Positions 7,956 to 16,500 of a DNA stretch of 29,596 nt are shown one piece after another. A program made the translations under genes and the position numbers. The notes beneath the pieces were generated by a model, which ran no database searches, was not told the origin of the DNA, and saw only the letters and a program-made list of their open reading frames with translations. The first letter of the stretch is position 1; the number at the start of each line of letters is the position of its first letter. The DNA comes from an uncultured Lachnospiraceae bacterium (GTDB taxonomy: Bacteria > Bacillota > Clostridia > Lachnospirales > Lachnospiraceae): the NCBI GenBank assembly GCA_910585715.1, contig CAJUEX010000045.1, positions 1 to 29,596 of the forward strand, written 5' to 3'.

Positions 7956-9632
7956 ATGGAAGAACAAAATAATAAAAGGAAAAAATATATACGAAATGTG
8001 GCAGCAGTATTTTTTGCGGCGTTGCTTATACTGACATTTTGTTCAAACACCATTATGAACCTTGCGCTGCCTCAGGTAACCGTCACAAAGCTGAAAAGCG
8101 GAACCATATATAACAGGGTGCGGGGAAACGGAAAAGTGGAAGCCGTTCATCATTATGAAATAAAAGCGGAAGCGGAGAAAAAGATTGCCCGCATATCCGT
8201 TTCCGAAGGGGACACAGTTTCTAAAAACCAGCTGCTGTTTTTATATGAGGACGGGGAAAATCAGCAGCTGGAGGCGGAAAAGGAAGCATTAAAAGCCCTT
8301 GAGCTGGAATATCAGAAATCCATTCTGGAAATGGGAAATGAATATGGCACCTCGAATCTGGTCATTCAAAATGCAAGGGACGAGCTGTTGAAAGCTATGG
8401 AAAAAAAGGAACGCTCTGTAAATGCCCAGGGAGAAATAGCCGGCTTAAAGCAGAGCATACAGCAGAAAACAGAGGAAGTAAAAGCACTGGAAAGCGCAGC
8501 CGCAGAGGCGCAGAAAAAGCTGGAGGATGAAGGCGCAGAGGAAAATGGCGCCGCTGTAAAAGAGGAAATTCAGGTGATGAAAAGGGAACTGGAAGGGCTT
8601 TATACGGCTCTCGGAGATTTACAGGCGGATTTACAGTCTGCCATGGAAAGCGGAAACGGACAGGAAGAGATAAGGCTTACAAGAGAAATTCGGGATAAGG
8701 AAAAGGAAATTACATATAAGGAACAGGATTTGGAGAAAAAAAGAGAAGAATATAAGGAAGCAAGGAAAAATAATAAAACAAGGGAAAAGCTGGAAGAAAA
8801 GGCAGCGGAGGCAAAGAGGGACTATGAAAGCATGGCTTCTAAGCTGGAGGAAGAAAAGGAAAGGCTGGCACAGCTGGAAGCTGATATTATGCCTTTGGAA
8901 GAGGCGGAGGCTTTCGTAAAGGATAAAGAGGTGGCATTAAAAAATTTACTGTTGGATGCCAGAAAGAATGACCTGGATTTTCAGAGCTTAGGGGAGAAAG
9001 TAAGCAGGCAGGAGGCAGAAGTAGGGAAGCTTGAGGAAAATCAGGGGGGAAGGGAAGTACGTTCTCCTGTTTCGGGAGTTATCAGCCGGATTGCTTATAA
9101 TCCGGGAGATACGGTTTTGCCAAATGAAACCGTAGTTACCATCAATATGATAGAAGAAGGGTATACAGTCACATTTCCCGTAACTTTAGAGCAAAGCCAG
9201 TATGTAGCAGTAGGAAATGAAGCTTCTGTACTAAATGTATGGGATGAGAGCGCAAATGCAAAGCTTATAAATATCAAAGCAAATCCGGAGGACCCTGACA
9301 GGAGCAGGCTTTTAACTTTCCGGGTATGGGGAGAGGAAATTGCTCCGGGACAGACATTGGCAGTTTCCGTAGGAGAACAAAAGAATGAATATGATGCAAT
9401 CGTGCCCAGAAATGCTGTATATGAGGACAATCAGGGGAAATTTGTGTATGCCCTGCGTATCAGGTCTACGCCTCTTGGCAGCCGGTATCTTGCAGAAAGA
9501 AAAACCGTGGAGGTCTTGGCTTCAGATGATTCTTATGCGGCTGTTTTGGCAGATTTAAGCCCGGATGATTACATTATTACGGAATCCATTGAGCCATTGG
9601 AAGATGGAATGAAGGTAAGGCTGGTGGATTAA
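7956..9632 (+). CDS. membrane-fusion/adaptor protein, HlyD/MacA-like, with very long coiled coil
   Basis: 558 residues from the ATG at 7956, chosen because AGGAGA lies 8 bases upstream; a GTG at 7935 has no such site. One N-terminal membrane helix (about residues 11-30) leaves the rest outside. A lipoyl half-domain follows (VEAVHHYEIKAEAEKKIARI...SEGDTVSKNQLL). Next is an almost uninterrupted Glu/Lys/Leu/Ala coiled coil from about 100 to 363, then the second lipoyl half (REVRSPVSGVISRIAYNPGD) and beta-barrel/membrane-proximal domains. MacA-type adaptors usually have a much shorter hairpin. In Gram-positives such proteins pair with MacB-like permeases in peptide or antibiotic export, and the next gene, 3 bases on, is MacB-like. 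No outer-membrane factor is expected here, so the long hairpin may span the cell wall. Confidence 0.88.
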   Translation: MEEQNNKRKKYIRNVAAVFFAALLILTFCSNTIMNLALPQVTVTKLKSGTIYNRVRGNGKVEAVHHYEIKAEAEKKIARISVSEGDTVSKNQLLFLYEDGENQQLEAEKEALKALELEYQKSILEMGNEYGTSNLVIQNARDELLKAMEKKERSVNAQGEIAGLKQSIQQKTEEVKALESAAAEAQKKLEDEGAEENGAAVKEEIQVMKRELEGLYTALGDLQADLQSAMESGNGQEEIRLTREIRDKEKEITYKEQDLEKKREEYKEARKNNKTREKLEEKAAEAKRDYESMASKLEEEKERLAQLEADIMPLEEAEAFVKDKEVALKNLLLDARKNDLDFQSLGEKVSRQEAEVGKLEENQGGREVRSPVSGVISRIAYNPGDTVLPNETVVTINMIEEGYTVTFPVTLEQSQYVAVGNEASVLNVWDESANAKLINIKANPEDPDRSRLLTFRVWGEEIAPGQTLAVSVGEQKNEYDAIVPRNAVYEDNQGKFVYALRIRSTPLGSRYLAERKTVEVLASDDSYAAVLADLSPDDYIITESIEPLEDGMKVRLVD

Positions 9633-9635
9633 AGT

Positions 9636-10673
9636 ATGAGGAAGGATATTGTGAAGGAAAGGTTTAAGAAAATATGTTTGTACAGCTTCCTGTTTCTTCT
9701 TTTTGTATGCTCCTTTCCGGCAGAGCTCCGGTTGCTAAGCGCAGCAGACAACCGGCAGTTGGAAAAAGCTTTCAGTCGGGATGGAAGCAGCTATAAGAGA
9801 ATCAGTGTTTTTTTCAGTCCAAAATCCCAAATGGATCGAAGCGGCATCATGCAGCTGAGAAATAATCTTTCGGAGCAGCTGTTTAACAGTCCGTCTTTAG
9901 ATGCAGGGGAGAAAGAACAGATTTTTATAGATGCCTATGAAGGCACGGAACAGATAGCGGTAAGCTACCAAAACAGCTTTCAGCAGGTAAAGGGATATTT
10001 TGTAGGAGGGCATTATTTTGAATTTCACAGCATGTCTTTTTTAAACGGAAATAAATTTAGTGAAGAGGATTTGATGAGGGATAAGGCGGTTATTAGCGAG
10101 TCCCTTTCCTTTGCTCTGTTTGGTTCGGCTGATTCTGTAGGAAAAACCATTTGGGTCAATGAAAAGGGGATTGTGGTATGCGGTGTCATAAAAGAGAAAG
10201 GGGGATGGATTTCCAGACTGGCAAATTCCAATACGAAAAAAATATATCTGCCCTATGACCTGGCAGGACAGCTGGACTGCAATCTTTCCCTGACTTCCTA
10301 CGAAATACTGCTACCGGAGCCTTTGGAGGGGTTTGCAAAAAAAACAATGGAAGAGGCACTTTCTATCAACCGTTACAACAGGCAGGCATCCATGGAAGAA
10401 AAAGAAATCAGTATGATAGAGGAAACAAATCGTTTTCATATAAAATCACTGCTTCAAACAGCAGTCAGGCTTAATGAAAGAACGATGAAAAAAATTCCAA
10501 TTGTATTTCCGGATTGGGAAAACGAAAGGGTAGTTGCGGAAAACCAATTGATTTTAGTTTACATAATACGGATCATAACTGGTGTCCGGCTGATAACAAG
10601 TCTGTTTACCGGCATATGGAAAAACAGTAAGAAAAAAATAATTTGTACAGTAAAAGAAATAAAAATTCTATAA
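9636..10673 (+). CDS. MacB-like extracellular-core protein with reduced membrane part
   Basis: 345 residues. One N-terminal membrane helix (about 13-31) precedes a region like the MacB periplasmic core (about 35-290): YFVGGHYFEFHSMSFLNGNKFSEEDLMRDKAVISESLSFALFG fits the domain, with IWVNEKGIVVCGVIKEKGG after it. Normal FtsX/MacB permeases then have three C-terminal helices. Here only one hydrophobic segment (about 304-326, LILVYIIRIITGVRLI) precedes a basic tail and stop, so the protein is short or truncated. No ATPase domain or adjacent ATPase gene exists. It lies 3 bases after the adaptor gene and is surely co-expressed. It may be a non-transporting structural partner, a specialised two-helix form, or a decayed exporter. 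Confidence 0.75.
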   Translation: MRKDIVKERFKKICLYSFLFLLFVCSFPAELRLLSAADNRQLEKAFSRDGSSYKRISVFFSPKSQMDRSGIMQLRNNLSEQLFNSPSLDAGEKEQIFIDAYEGTEQIAVSYQNSFQQVKGYFVGGHYFEFHSMSFLNGNKFSEEDLMRDKAVISESLSFALFGSADSVGKTIWVNEKGIVVCGVIKEKGGWISRLANSNTKKIYLPYDLAGQLDCNLSLTSYEILLPEPLEGFAKKTMEEALSINRYNRQASMEEKEISMIEETNRFHIKSLLQTAVRLNERTMKKIPIVFPDWENERVVAENQLILVYIIRIITGVRLITSLFTGIWKNSKKKIICTVKEIKIL

Positions 10674-10688
10674 ACTTCCATTTTCATA

Positions 10689-10716
10689 TTGCTTTTTCAA
10701 AAATACGTGTTATATT
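10689..10716 (+). promoter_or_regulatory. sigma-A promoter of clpB
   Basis: TTGCTT (10689-10694) and TATATT (10711-10716) are 16 bases apart. The CIRCE operator begins 12 bases after the -10, across the expected start of transcription, the usual geometry for HrcA repression. Confidence 0.6.
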
Positions 10717-10728
10717 GTTAGTATAACA

Positions 10729-10755
10729 TTAGCACTCGATGGATGAGAGTGCTAA
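10729..10755. promoter_or_regulatory. CIRCE operator (HrcA binding site)
   Basis: TTAGCACTC, nine bases, then GAGTGCTAA: an exact match to the CIRCE consensus in arm sequence and spacing. HrcA binds CIRCE to repress chaperone genes until heat stress. It lies upstream of clpB, so clpB is predicted to be in the HrcA regulon here; in Bacillus the clp genes are usually under CtsR. Confidence 0.97.
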
Positions 10756-10932
10756 CAATACAAACTTTATGACGGCTTCCAAATGAAGAAAAAGTTTTTT
10801 CATTTTTGCAGGAAAAGGTCTATGTACTTCTTTCATTTGGATAGAATAAGTCAAAAACAGCCATTAAATGCCTGCAAGCATTATCCGGCTTGCTGCCGGC
10901 ATTTGGCAGGGCATAAGATAGGAGGAAGCAGT

Positions 10933-13521
10933 ATGAACATCTCAAAATTTACACAAAAATCAATAGAAGCCGTCCAGAACTGTGAAAAGCTGGCATATGA
11001 ATACGGCAATCAGGAAATCGAGCAGGAGCATCTGCTTTTAAGCCTTTTGGATTTGGAAGACAGCCTGATTAAAAAACTCATAGAAAAAATGGAAATCAAT
11101 GTGGAGCATTTTCATGACAGAACTGTCAGCGCAGTAGAAAAAAGAGTGAAGGTTCAAGGGGGACAGGTATATCTTGGTCAGCAATTAAATAAAGCATTGC
11201 TGTCATCTGAGGACGAGGCAAAGCTTATGGGCGATGAATATGTGTCCGTAGAGCATTTGTTTTTAAGCATGTTGAAATACCCCAATCAGGAATTGAAAAA
11301 GCTGTTTTCTGAATACGGGCTTACGAGAGAGCGGTTCCTGCAGGCGCTTTCCACTGTCAGGGGCAATCAGAGAGTTACAAGCGACAATCCGGAAGCCACA
11401 TATGATACATTGGAAAAATATGGAAAGGACCTGGTAGAAGAAGCAAAAGGCCAGAAGCTGGATCCGGTTATCGGAAGGGATCAGGAAATCCGGAATGTAA
11501 TCCGGATTTTATCCAGAAAGACCAAAAACAACCCGGTACTGATTGGGGAACCGGGCGTAGGAAAAACTGCGGTAGTGGAAGGTCTTGCACAGCGTATCGT
11601 GCGGGGGGACGTGCCCCAGTCCTTAAAGGATAAAAAGGTATTTGCACTGGATATGGGCGCCCTTGTGGCAGGAGCCAAATACCGGGGAGAATTTGAAGAG
11701 CGCTTAAAGGCGGTATTGGATGAGGTAAAGCATAGCAACGGGCAGATTCTTTTGTTTATTGACGAGCTTCACACTATTGTAGGGGCTGGAAAGACAGACG
11801 GCGCATTGGATGCGGGAAATATGTTAAAGCCCATGCTGGCAAGGGGAGAGCTCCATTGTATCGGCGCAACCACTCTGGATGAATATAGAAAATATATTGA
11901 AAAAGACCCGGCGCTGGAAAGAAGGTTCCAGCCGGTTATGGTGGAGGAGCCTACTGTGGAAGATACCATTTCCATCCTGCGGGGATTAAAGGAACGGTAC
12001 GAGGTCTTTCACGGGGTAAAAATACTGGATAATGCCTTAGTCAGCTCTGCTATATTGTCCCACCGCTATATTTCCGACAGGTTTCTGCCGGATAAAGCGA
12101 TTGATTTAGTGGATGAGGCATGTGCTCTTATTAAGACAGAGCTTGATTCCATGCCTACGGAATTAGACGAACTAAATCGCAAGGTAACGCAAATGGAGAT
12201 TGAAGAGGCAGCCTTAAAAAAGGAGGACGACCAGATTTCCGCAGAGCGTCTTGCTGATTTGCAAAAGGAGCTGGCAGAGTGCAGGGAAGAACTGGAATCC
12301 CAAAAGGCAACCTGGGAAAATGAGAAAAATTCCGTGGAAAGGCTACAAAAGCTTCGGGAAGAAATTGAGGCAATGAATAATGAAATACAGATTGCCAGCA
12401 GGGAAGGGGATTTGGAAAAGGCTGCAGAGCTAAGCTATGGAAAACTTCCCGCTTTAAAAAAGCAGCTTGAAATGGAAGAGGAAAAGACCAAAAATACAGA
12501 AAGGCATTTATTGCATGAATATGTGGACGAGGAGGAAATCGCCAAAATCATATCCCGCTGGACCGGAATCCCGGTTGCAAAGCTGACGGAAAGCGAACGA
12601 AATAAAACACTTCATCTGGACGAAACCTTGCATAAACGTGTTATAGGGCAGGATGAGGGTGTGACAAAGGTGTCAGAAGCAATTATCCGTTCCAAGGCAG
12701 GCATTAAAGACCCCACAAAGCCTATTGGCTCCTTCCTGTTCTTAGGTCCTACCGGCGTGGGAAAAACCGAGCTTGCCAAAACGCTGGCACAAAGTTTGTT
12801 TGATGATGAAGCCAATATGATTCGCATTGACATGAGTGAATACATGGAGAAATTCTCGGTATCAAGGCTGATTGGAGCGCCTCCCGGATATGTGGGATAT
12901 GATGAGGGCGGACAGTTGACCGAAGCAGTCAGAAGAAAGCCCTATGCAGTCGTATTGTTTGATGAAATTGAAAAGGCTCATCCGGATGTATTCAATGTGC
13001 TCCTGCAGGTATTGGATGACGGACGGATTACCGACTCTCAGGGCAGGACGGTAGATTTTAAAAATACGATTCTGATTATGACCTCCAATATCGGGGCGCA
13101 GTATCTCTTAGACGGCATCAACGAGCAGGGAGAAATCAGTGAAGAAGCGGAAAGCCTTGTAATGAGTGACCTGCGCAGCCATTTCAGACCGGAATTTTTA
13201 AACAGGCTGGATGAAACCATTTTATTCAAGCCTCTTACAAAAAATAATATCGGCGGTATTATCAAGCTGATTTTAGATGATTTAAATGAAAGGCTTTCGG
13301 ATAAAGAGCTTAGTCTTGTATTGACAAAGGAGGCGGAAGACTTTATTGTAGAAAACGGATATGATCCTGTATATGGTGCAAGGCCCTTGAAGCGGTTTAT
13401 GCAGAAATATGTGGAGACACTGGCTGCAAAGCTGATTTTAGCGGATAAGGCATCGCCAAAGGATGTGATTGAAATTGCCGTAAAGGATGGGGATTTGGTT
13501 GCGGGAATACAGGGAAAATAA
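10933..13521 (+). CDS. clpB: ClpB protein disaggregase
   Basis: 862 residues from the ATG at 10933, which has AGGAGG 7 bases upstream and begins MNISKFTQKS as family members do. An in-frame ATG at 10783 would add 50 residues unlike any Clp protein and is rejected. Domains in order: Clp N-domain (1-145), first AAA+ module with Walker A GEPGVGKT near 205 and LLFIDELHT, coiled-coil M-domain (about 400-525, Glu/Lys-rich), second AAA+ module with Walker A GPTGVGKT near 605 and VVLFDEIEKAHPDV, then the ClpB C-terminal domain. The M-domain and length separate ClpB from ClpC and ClpA. It works with DnaK/DnaJ to dissolve aggregates in the cytoplasm. A perfect CIRCE lies upstream. A leader of about 177 bases follows CIRCE. 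Confidence 0.97.
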   Translation: MNISKFTQKSIEAVQNCEKLAYEYGNQEIEQEHLLLSLLDLEDSLIKKLIEKMEINVEHFHDRTVSAVEKRVKVQGGQVYLGQQLNKALLSSEDEAKLMGDEYVSVEHLFLSMLKYPNQELKKLFSEYGLTRERFLQALSTVRGNQRVTSDNPEATYDTLEKYGKDLVEEAKGQKLDPVIGRDQEIRNVIRILSRKTKNNPVLIGEPGVGKTAVVEGLAQRIVRGDVPQSLKDKKVFALDMGALVAGAKYRGEFEERLKAVLDEVKHSNGQILLFIDELHTIVGAGKTDGALDAGNMLKPMLARGELHCIGATTLDEYRKYIEKDPALERRFQPVMVEEPTVEDTISILRGLKERYEVFHGVKILDNALVSSAILSHRYISDRFLPDKAIDLVDEACALIKTELDSMPTELDELNRKVTQMEIEEAALKKEDDQISAERLADLQKELAECREELESQKATWENEKNSVERLQKLREEIEAMNNEIQIASREGDLEKAAELSYGKLPALKKQLEMEEEKTKNTERHLLHEYVDEEEIAKIISRWTGIPVAKLTESERNKTLHLDETLHKRVIGQDEGVTKVSEAIIRSKAGIKDPTKPIGSFLFLGPTGVGKTELAKTLAQSLFDDEANMIRIDMSEYMEKFSVSRLIGAPPGYVGYDEGGQLTEAVRRKPYAVVLFDEIEKAHPDVFNVLLQVLDDGRITDSQGRTVDFKNTILIMTSNIGAQYLLDGINEQGEISEEAESLVMSDLRSHFRPEFLNRLDETILFKPLTKNNIGGIIKLILDDLNERLSDKELSLVLTKEAEDFIVENGYDPVYGARPLKRFMQKYVETLAAKLILADKASPKDVIEIAVKDGDLVAGIQGK

Positions 13522-13541
13522 AAGAAAAGAGGGAAAATTTC

Positions 13542-13715
13542 ATGATACCAAAGGATCCTGCCATGTTGCTTGGCTTTGTGAATCTGAAGCTCCGGGATTT
13601 TTATAAAAGTCTGGATGAACTTTGTGAGGATTTGGATGTTGAGAAAGAGGAGATTGTTGCAAAATTGAAGACTTTGGATTATGCTTATGATGAAGAAAAG
13701 AATCAATTTGTGTAA
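13542..13715 (+). CDS. DUF4250 family small protein
   Basis: A 57-residue protein starting MIPKDPAMLLGFVNLKLRD and ending EEKNQF-V. This matches the short, highly conserved DUF4250 proteins of Clostridia and Bacteroidetes, whose function is unknown. It is soluble with an acidic middle (CEDLDVEKEEI). It starts 20 bases after clpB and ends 22 bases before ktrB, with a purine-rich ribosome site (AGAGGGAAAA). Its position makes it likely part of the clpB transcript. Confidence 0.88.
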   Translation: MIPKDPAMLLGFVNLKLRDFYKSLDELCEDLDVEKEEIVAKLKTLDYAYDEEKNQFV

Positions 13716-13737
13716 TTGACGGAAAAGGAAACAGACA

Positions 13738-15114
13738 ATGAAACCAAGCAAAGCAGACAATAACAGCATTTTAGTAAAAATACAGCATAATATCACATAT
13801 GGAAGGATGATTGCCATTGGATATCTTTTGGTAATCATAGTGGGAGCATTGTTGCTAATGCTTCCCTGGGCAACGAAAGCTGGCAATGAAACCGGCTTTC
13901 TTACTGCCCTTTTCACATCGGTAAGCGCCACATGCGTGACAGGACTGGTAGTAGTGGATACAAGCCTTCACTGGACTTTATTCGGGAAACTGGTCATTCT
14001 TCTTTTGATCCAGATAGGCGGACTTGGCTTTATCACTATGGGAGTGCTGACGGCGCTTCTTCTTAAGAAGAAAATCAATCTTACTACCAGAGGACTTTTA
14101 AAGGAAAGCATAAACGTGAATCAGGTGGGAGGAATCGTGAAGCTTGTAAGGACAATCTGTATCGGCACGGCTTTCATAGAAGGGAGCGGCGCTTTTTTGC
14201 TGTTGTTCCGTTTTATACCGGAATATGGTTTTTTCAAGGGAGTTTTTTTTAGTATATTTCATTCGATATCAGCTTTTTGCAATGCGGGCTTTGATTTAAT
14301 GGGAGAGATTTATGGGAGCTATTCCTCTTTTATCGCATATAAAGGGGATATACTGGTAAATACGGTGCTTATGCTTTTGATTATACTTGGAGGACTCGGA
14401 TTTTCTGTCTGGAATGAGTGCAAGGATTATAAATTTCATATTAAAAAATATTCCCTTCATTCCAAAATAGTATTAAGCGCAACGGGCATCTTGCTGTTGG
14501 CAGGAGGTTTTCTTTTTTTCCTGTTTGAAAAAGAAAATTTAATGGCAGGCATGAGTGCAAAGGATATGTTTCTTACATCCGCATTCAGCTCTGTGACTCC
14601 AAGGACAGCGGGCTTTAATACAATAGATACAGCAGGTCTGTCACAAAGTTCAAAGCTGCTTACCATAGTGCTCATGTTCATTGGCGGAAGTCCCGGCTCT
14701 ACAGCGGGAGGTATTAAAACCGTGACGCTCGTAGTATTACTTTTCCATATGTGGTATAATCTAAAGGGCGAAAGGGACGGCAGGATTTTTGGCAGGAGAT
14801 TTGAAGAGGAAGCCGTAAAAAAAGCAAGTATTGTTTTGCTTTTAAGCCTGATTATGGCTACCAGCGCCACCCTTGCCATCTGTTATATACAGCCCCTGCC
14901 CTTAGAGGATGTGCTGTTTGAGGTTGTTTCGGCAATCAGTACAGTAGGAATGTCTACGGGCATTACAAGAGATTTGACAATGGTTTCCAGAATTATTATC
15001 ATAGTGCTTATGTACTGTGGAAGAATCGGGAGCATGTCATTTGCCCTGTTTTTTATGGAAAAAAAGAAGACAGCCAATATTCAGGTGCCTGCAGAGCAGG
15101 TTATGATTGGATAA
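13738..15114 (+). CDS. ktrB: potassium uptake membrane subunit KtrB/TrkH family
   Basis: 458 residues with the fourfold repeated M1-P-M2 plan of TrkH/KtrB channels. Four pore-loop filters, each with the key Gly, are visible: TCVTGLVV near 65, CNAGFDLMG near 185, TPRTAGFNT near 290 and STVGMSTG near 405. The GGSPGSTAGGIKT motif follows the third loop. Length suits KtrB. It makes the ion-conducting dimer for Na+- or proton-coupled K+ uptake, gated by the KtrA ring encoded 12 bases downstream. It is preceded by AAAAGGA. It appears to be in one transcript with clpB. Confidence 0.93.
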   Translation: MKPSKADNNSILVKIQHNITYGRMIAIGYLLVIIVGALLLMLPWATKAGNETGFLTALFTSVSATCVTGLVVVDTSLHWTLFGKLVILLLIQIGGLGFITMGVLTALLLKKKINLTTRGLLKESINVNQVGGIVKLVRTICIGTAFIEGSGAFLLLFRFIPEYGFFKGVFFSIFHSISAFCNAGFDLMGEIYGSYSSFIAYKGDILVNTVLMLLIILGGLGFSVWNECKDYKFHIKKYSLHSKIVLSATGILLLAGGFLFFLFEKENLMAGMSAKDMFLTSAFSSVTPRTAGFNTIDTAGLSQSSKLLTIVLMFIGGSPGSTAGGIKTVTLVVLLFHMWYNLKGERDGRIFGRRFEEEAVKKASIVLLLSLIMATSATLAICYIQPLPLEDVLFEVVSAISTVGMSTGITRDLTMVSRIIIIVLMYCGRIGSMSFALFFMEKKKTANIQVPAEQVMIG

Positions 15115-15126
15115 GGAGAAAAAAGA

Positions 15127-15777
15127 ATGAAATCAATATTAGTAATTGGAATGGGAAGATTCGGACATCATTTATCACAGAAGCTTTTGGAGCTTGGAAA
15201 TGAAGTGATGGTAGTGGACAATATGGAAGAAAAGCTTACGGATATGCTTCCCTATGTGACTAATGCCAAAATTGCGGATTGTACCGATGTGGATGTGCTA
15301 AAGAGCATTGGAATCAGAAACTTCGATATCTGTTTTGTGTGCATTGGAACCAATTTTCAAAGCAGTCTGGAAATTACCAGTCTGTTAAAGGAAAACGGCG
15401 CAAAGCTGGTAATCAGTAAGGCTACCAGGGACATTCAGGCAAAATTCCTGTTAAGAAACGGAGCCGACCAGGTTATTTATCCTGACCGGGATATGGCGGA
15501 AAAGATGGCAGTGCGTTACAGTACCAGCCATATTTTCGATTATATTGAATTGAATGATGAGTATTCCATATATGAGATACCCACTGCAAAGGACTGGGTA
15601 GGAAAGACCATTGGAGAAGTGGATTTCAGGGCAAAATTTAAAGTGAGCATTTTAGGCTTTAAGGAGGGGGAAGAAACGAAGCTCCTTCCTATGGCGGACC
15701 ATGTTTTTTCTAAGGAGGAGCACCTTATGGTGATTGGAAAGCGGGAAGATGTGGACAGACTGCTTAAAAAATTGTAA
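15127..15777 (+). CDS. ktrA: potassium uptake regulatory subunit KtrA (RCK/TrkA family)
   Basis: 216 residues. The N-terminal RCK domain carries the nucleotide-binding Rossmann motif ILVIGMGRFGHHL (about 5-17) with the acidic end VVDN. The C-terminal RCK_C domain (about 135-216) begins near DWVGKTIGEVDF. Size and single RCK_N/RCK_C arrangement fit KtrA, which forms an octameric ring on the cytoplasmic face of KtrB and gates it according to bound nucleotide. AAGGAGAAAA lies before the ATG. It is the last gene before a terminator. Confidence 0.94.
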   Translation: MKSILVIGMGRFGHHLSQKLLELGNEVMVVDNMEEKLTDMLPYVTNAKIADCTDVDVLKSIGIRNFDICFVCIGTNFQSSLEITSLLKENGAKLVISKATRDIQAKFLLRNGADQVIYPDRDMAEKMAVRYSTSHIFDYIELNDEYSIYEIPTAKDWVGKTIGEVDFRAKFKVSILGFKEGEETKLLPMADHVFSKEEHLMVIGKREDVDRLLKKL

Positions 15778-15788
15778 GAGGAAAGAAA

Positions 15789-15819
15789 AAAATTGCAGAA
15801 TATCAGGTTCTGCAATTTT
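15789..15819. terminator. bidirectional terminator between ktrA and sodA
   Basis: A perfect 12-bp stem pairs AAAATTGCAGAA (15789-15800) with TTCTGCAATTTT (15808-15819) around a 7-base loop. The stem's own A- and T-runs supply the U-tract in either direction. It ends both the ktrA transcript and the convergent sodA transcript. Confidence 0.85.
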
Positions 15820-15836
15820 CTTACTTAAGGACATTT

Positions 15837-16457
15837 TTAACAGCTTAGTAAATATAATTCGCTTACGTAAGGCCAGTTTACAAGGCTGAACCAGTTTTGT
15901 ACATATTCGGCTCGGCGGTTCTGGTATTGGAGATAGTAGGCGTGTTCCCACACATCCAGATTCAGAATCGGTTTAATGCCTTTGGCAATAGGGGTGTTCT
16001 GGTTTGGCAGATTGATAATCTGCAGCGAACCGTTTTTACTGATGAGCCATGCGTAGCCGGAGCCGAATTGTCCCATGGCGGCTGCAGTGAATTTCGTAAC
16101 GAATTCTTCATAGGAGCCGATGTCCCTGTTCATGGCAGTCAAAAGCTCTCCTTCCGGTTTCAGGTTCTTTTCCGGAGTCATGCAGGCAAAATAAAGATTG
16201 TGGTTGTAGACTCCGCCGCCGTTATTCTGTACGCCTGTCTGAAGAGCCTTTGGGAGACTGTCTAACTGTATTAAAAGGTCTTCCAGGGAAAGGTTCTGTA
16301 AATCGGGATATCCGGCAAGGAGATTGTTAAGATTGTCCACATAGGTTTTCAAATGCTTGTCATGGTGAAAGGTTAAAATTTCTTTAGAAAGCTCCGGTGT
16401 CAATCCGTCATAAGGATATGGAAGCGGCACCAGAGGAAATGGATAATGTTGTTTCAT
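15837..16457 (-). CDS. sodA: superoxide dismutase, Mn-type of the Fe/Mn family
   Basis: 206 residues. The four metal ligands are in place: H31 (TFHHDKH), H87 (YNHNLYF), D169 and H173 (LDVWEHAYY). The glycine-rich NNGGGVYNH and the Gln in LPNQNTP (about Q154) follow the Mn-enzyme pattern; Fe enzymes usually carry the Gln in the other position. It converts superoxide to peroxide and oxygen in the cytoplasm. The ribosome site AAAGGAG lies about 9 bases before the ATG. It is monocistronic, divergent from the ASKHA gene and convergent with ktrA. The enzyme is not universal in strict anaerobes, so it suggests some oxygen exposure. Confidence 0.95.
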   Translation of the reverse strand: MKQHYPFPLVPLPYPYDGLTPELSKEILTFHHDKHLKTYVDNLNNLLAGYPDLQNLSLEDLLIQLDSLPKALQTGVQNNGGGVYNHNLYFACMTPEKNLKPEGELLTAMNRDIGSYEEFVTKFTAAAMGQFGSGYAWLISKNGSLQIINLPNQNTPIAKGIKPILNLDVWEHAYYLQYQNRRAEYVQNWFSLVNWPYVSELYLLSC

Positions 16458-16500
16458 AAACTGTGCTCCTTTCTATTGCTTTTTTTAGTATATGCAAAAA

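Noticed and set aside
10783..10932. N-terminal extension of ClpB by 50 residues
   Set aside because: The extra residues do not resemble any Clp protein, no ribosome site precedes 10783, and AGGAGG stands correctly before the ATG at 10933.
13038..13931. 297-residue minus-strand open frame across the clpB end and ktrB start
   Set aside because: It is antisense to clearly conserved clpB, DUF4250 and ktrB, and its translation is low-complexity Ser/Leu/Phe shadow sequence.
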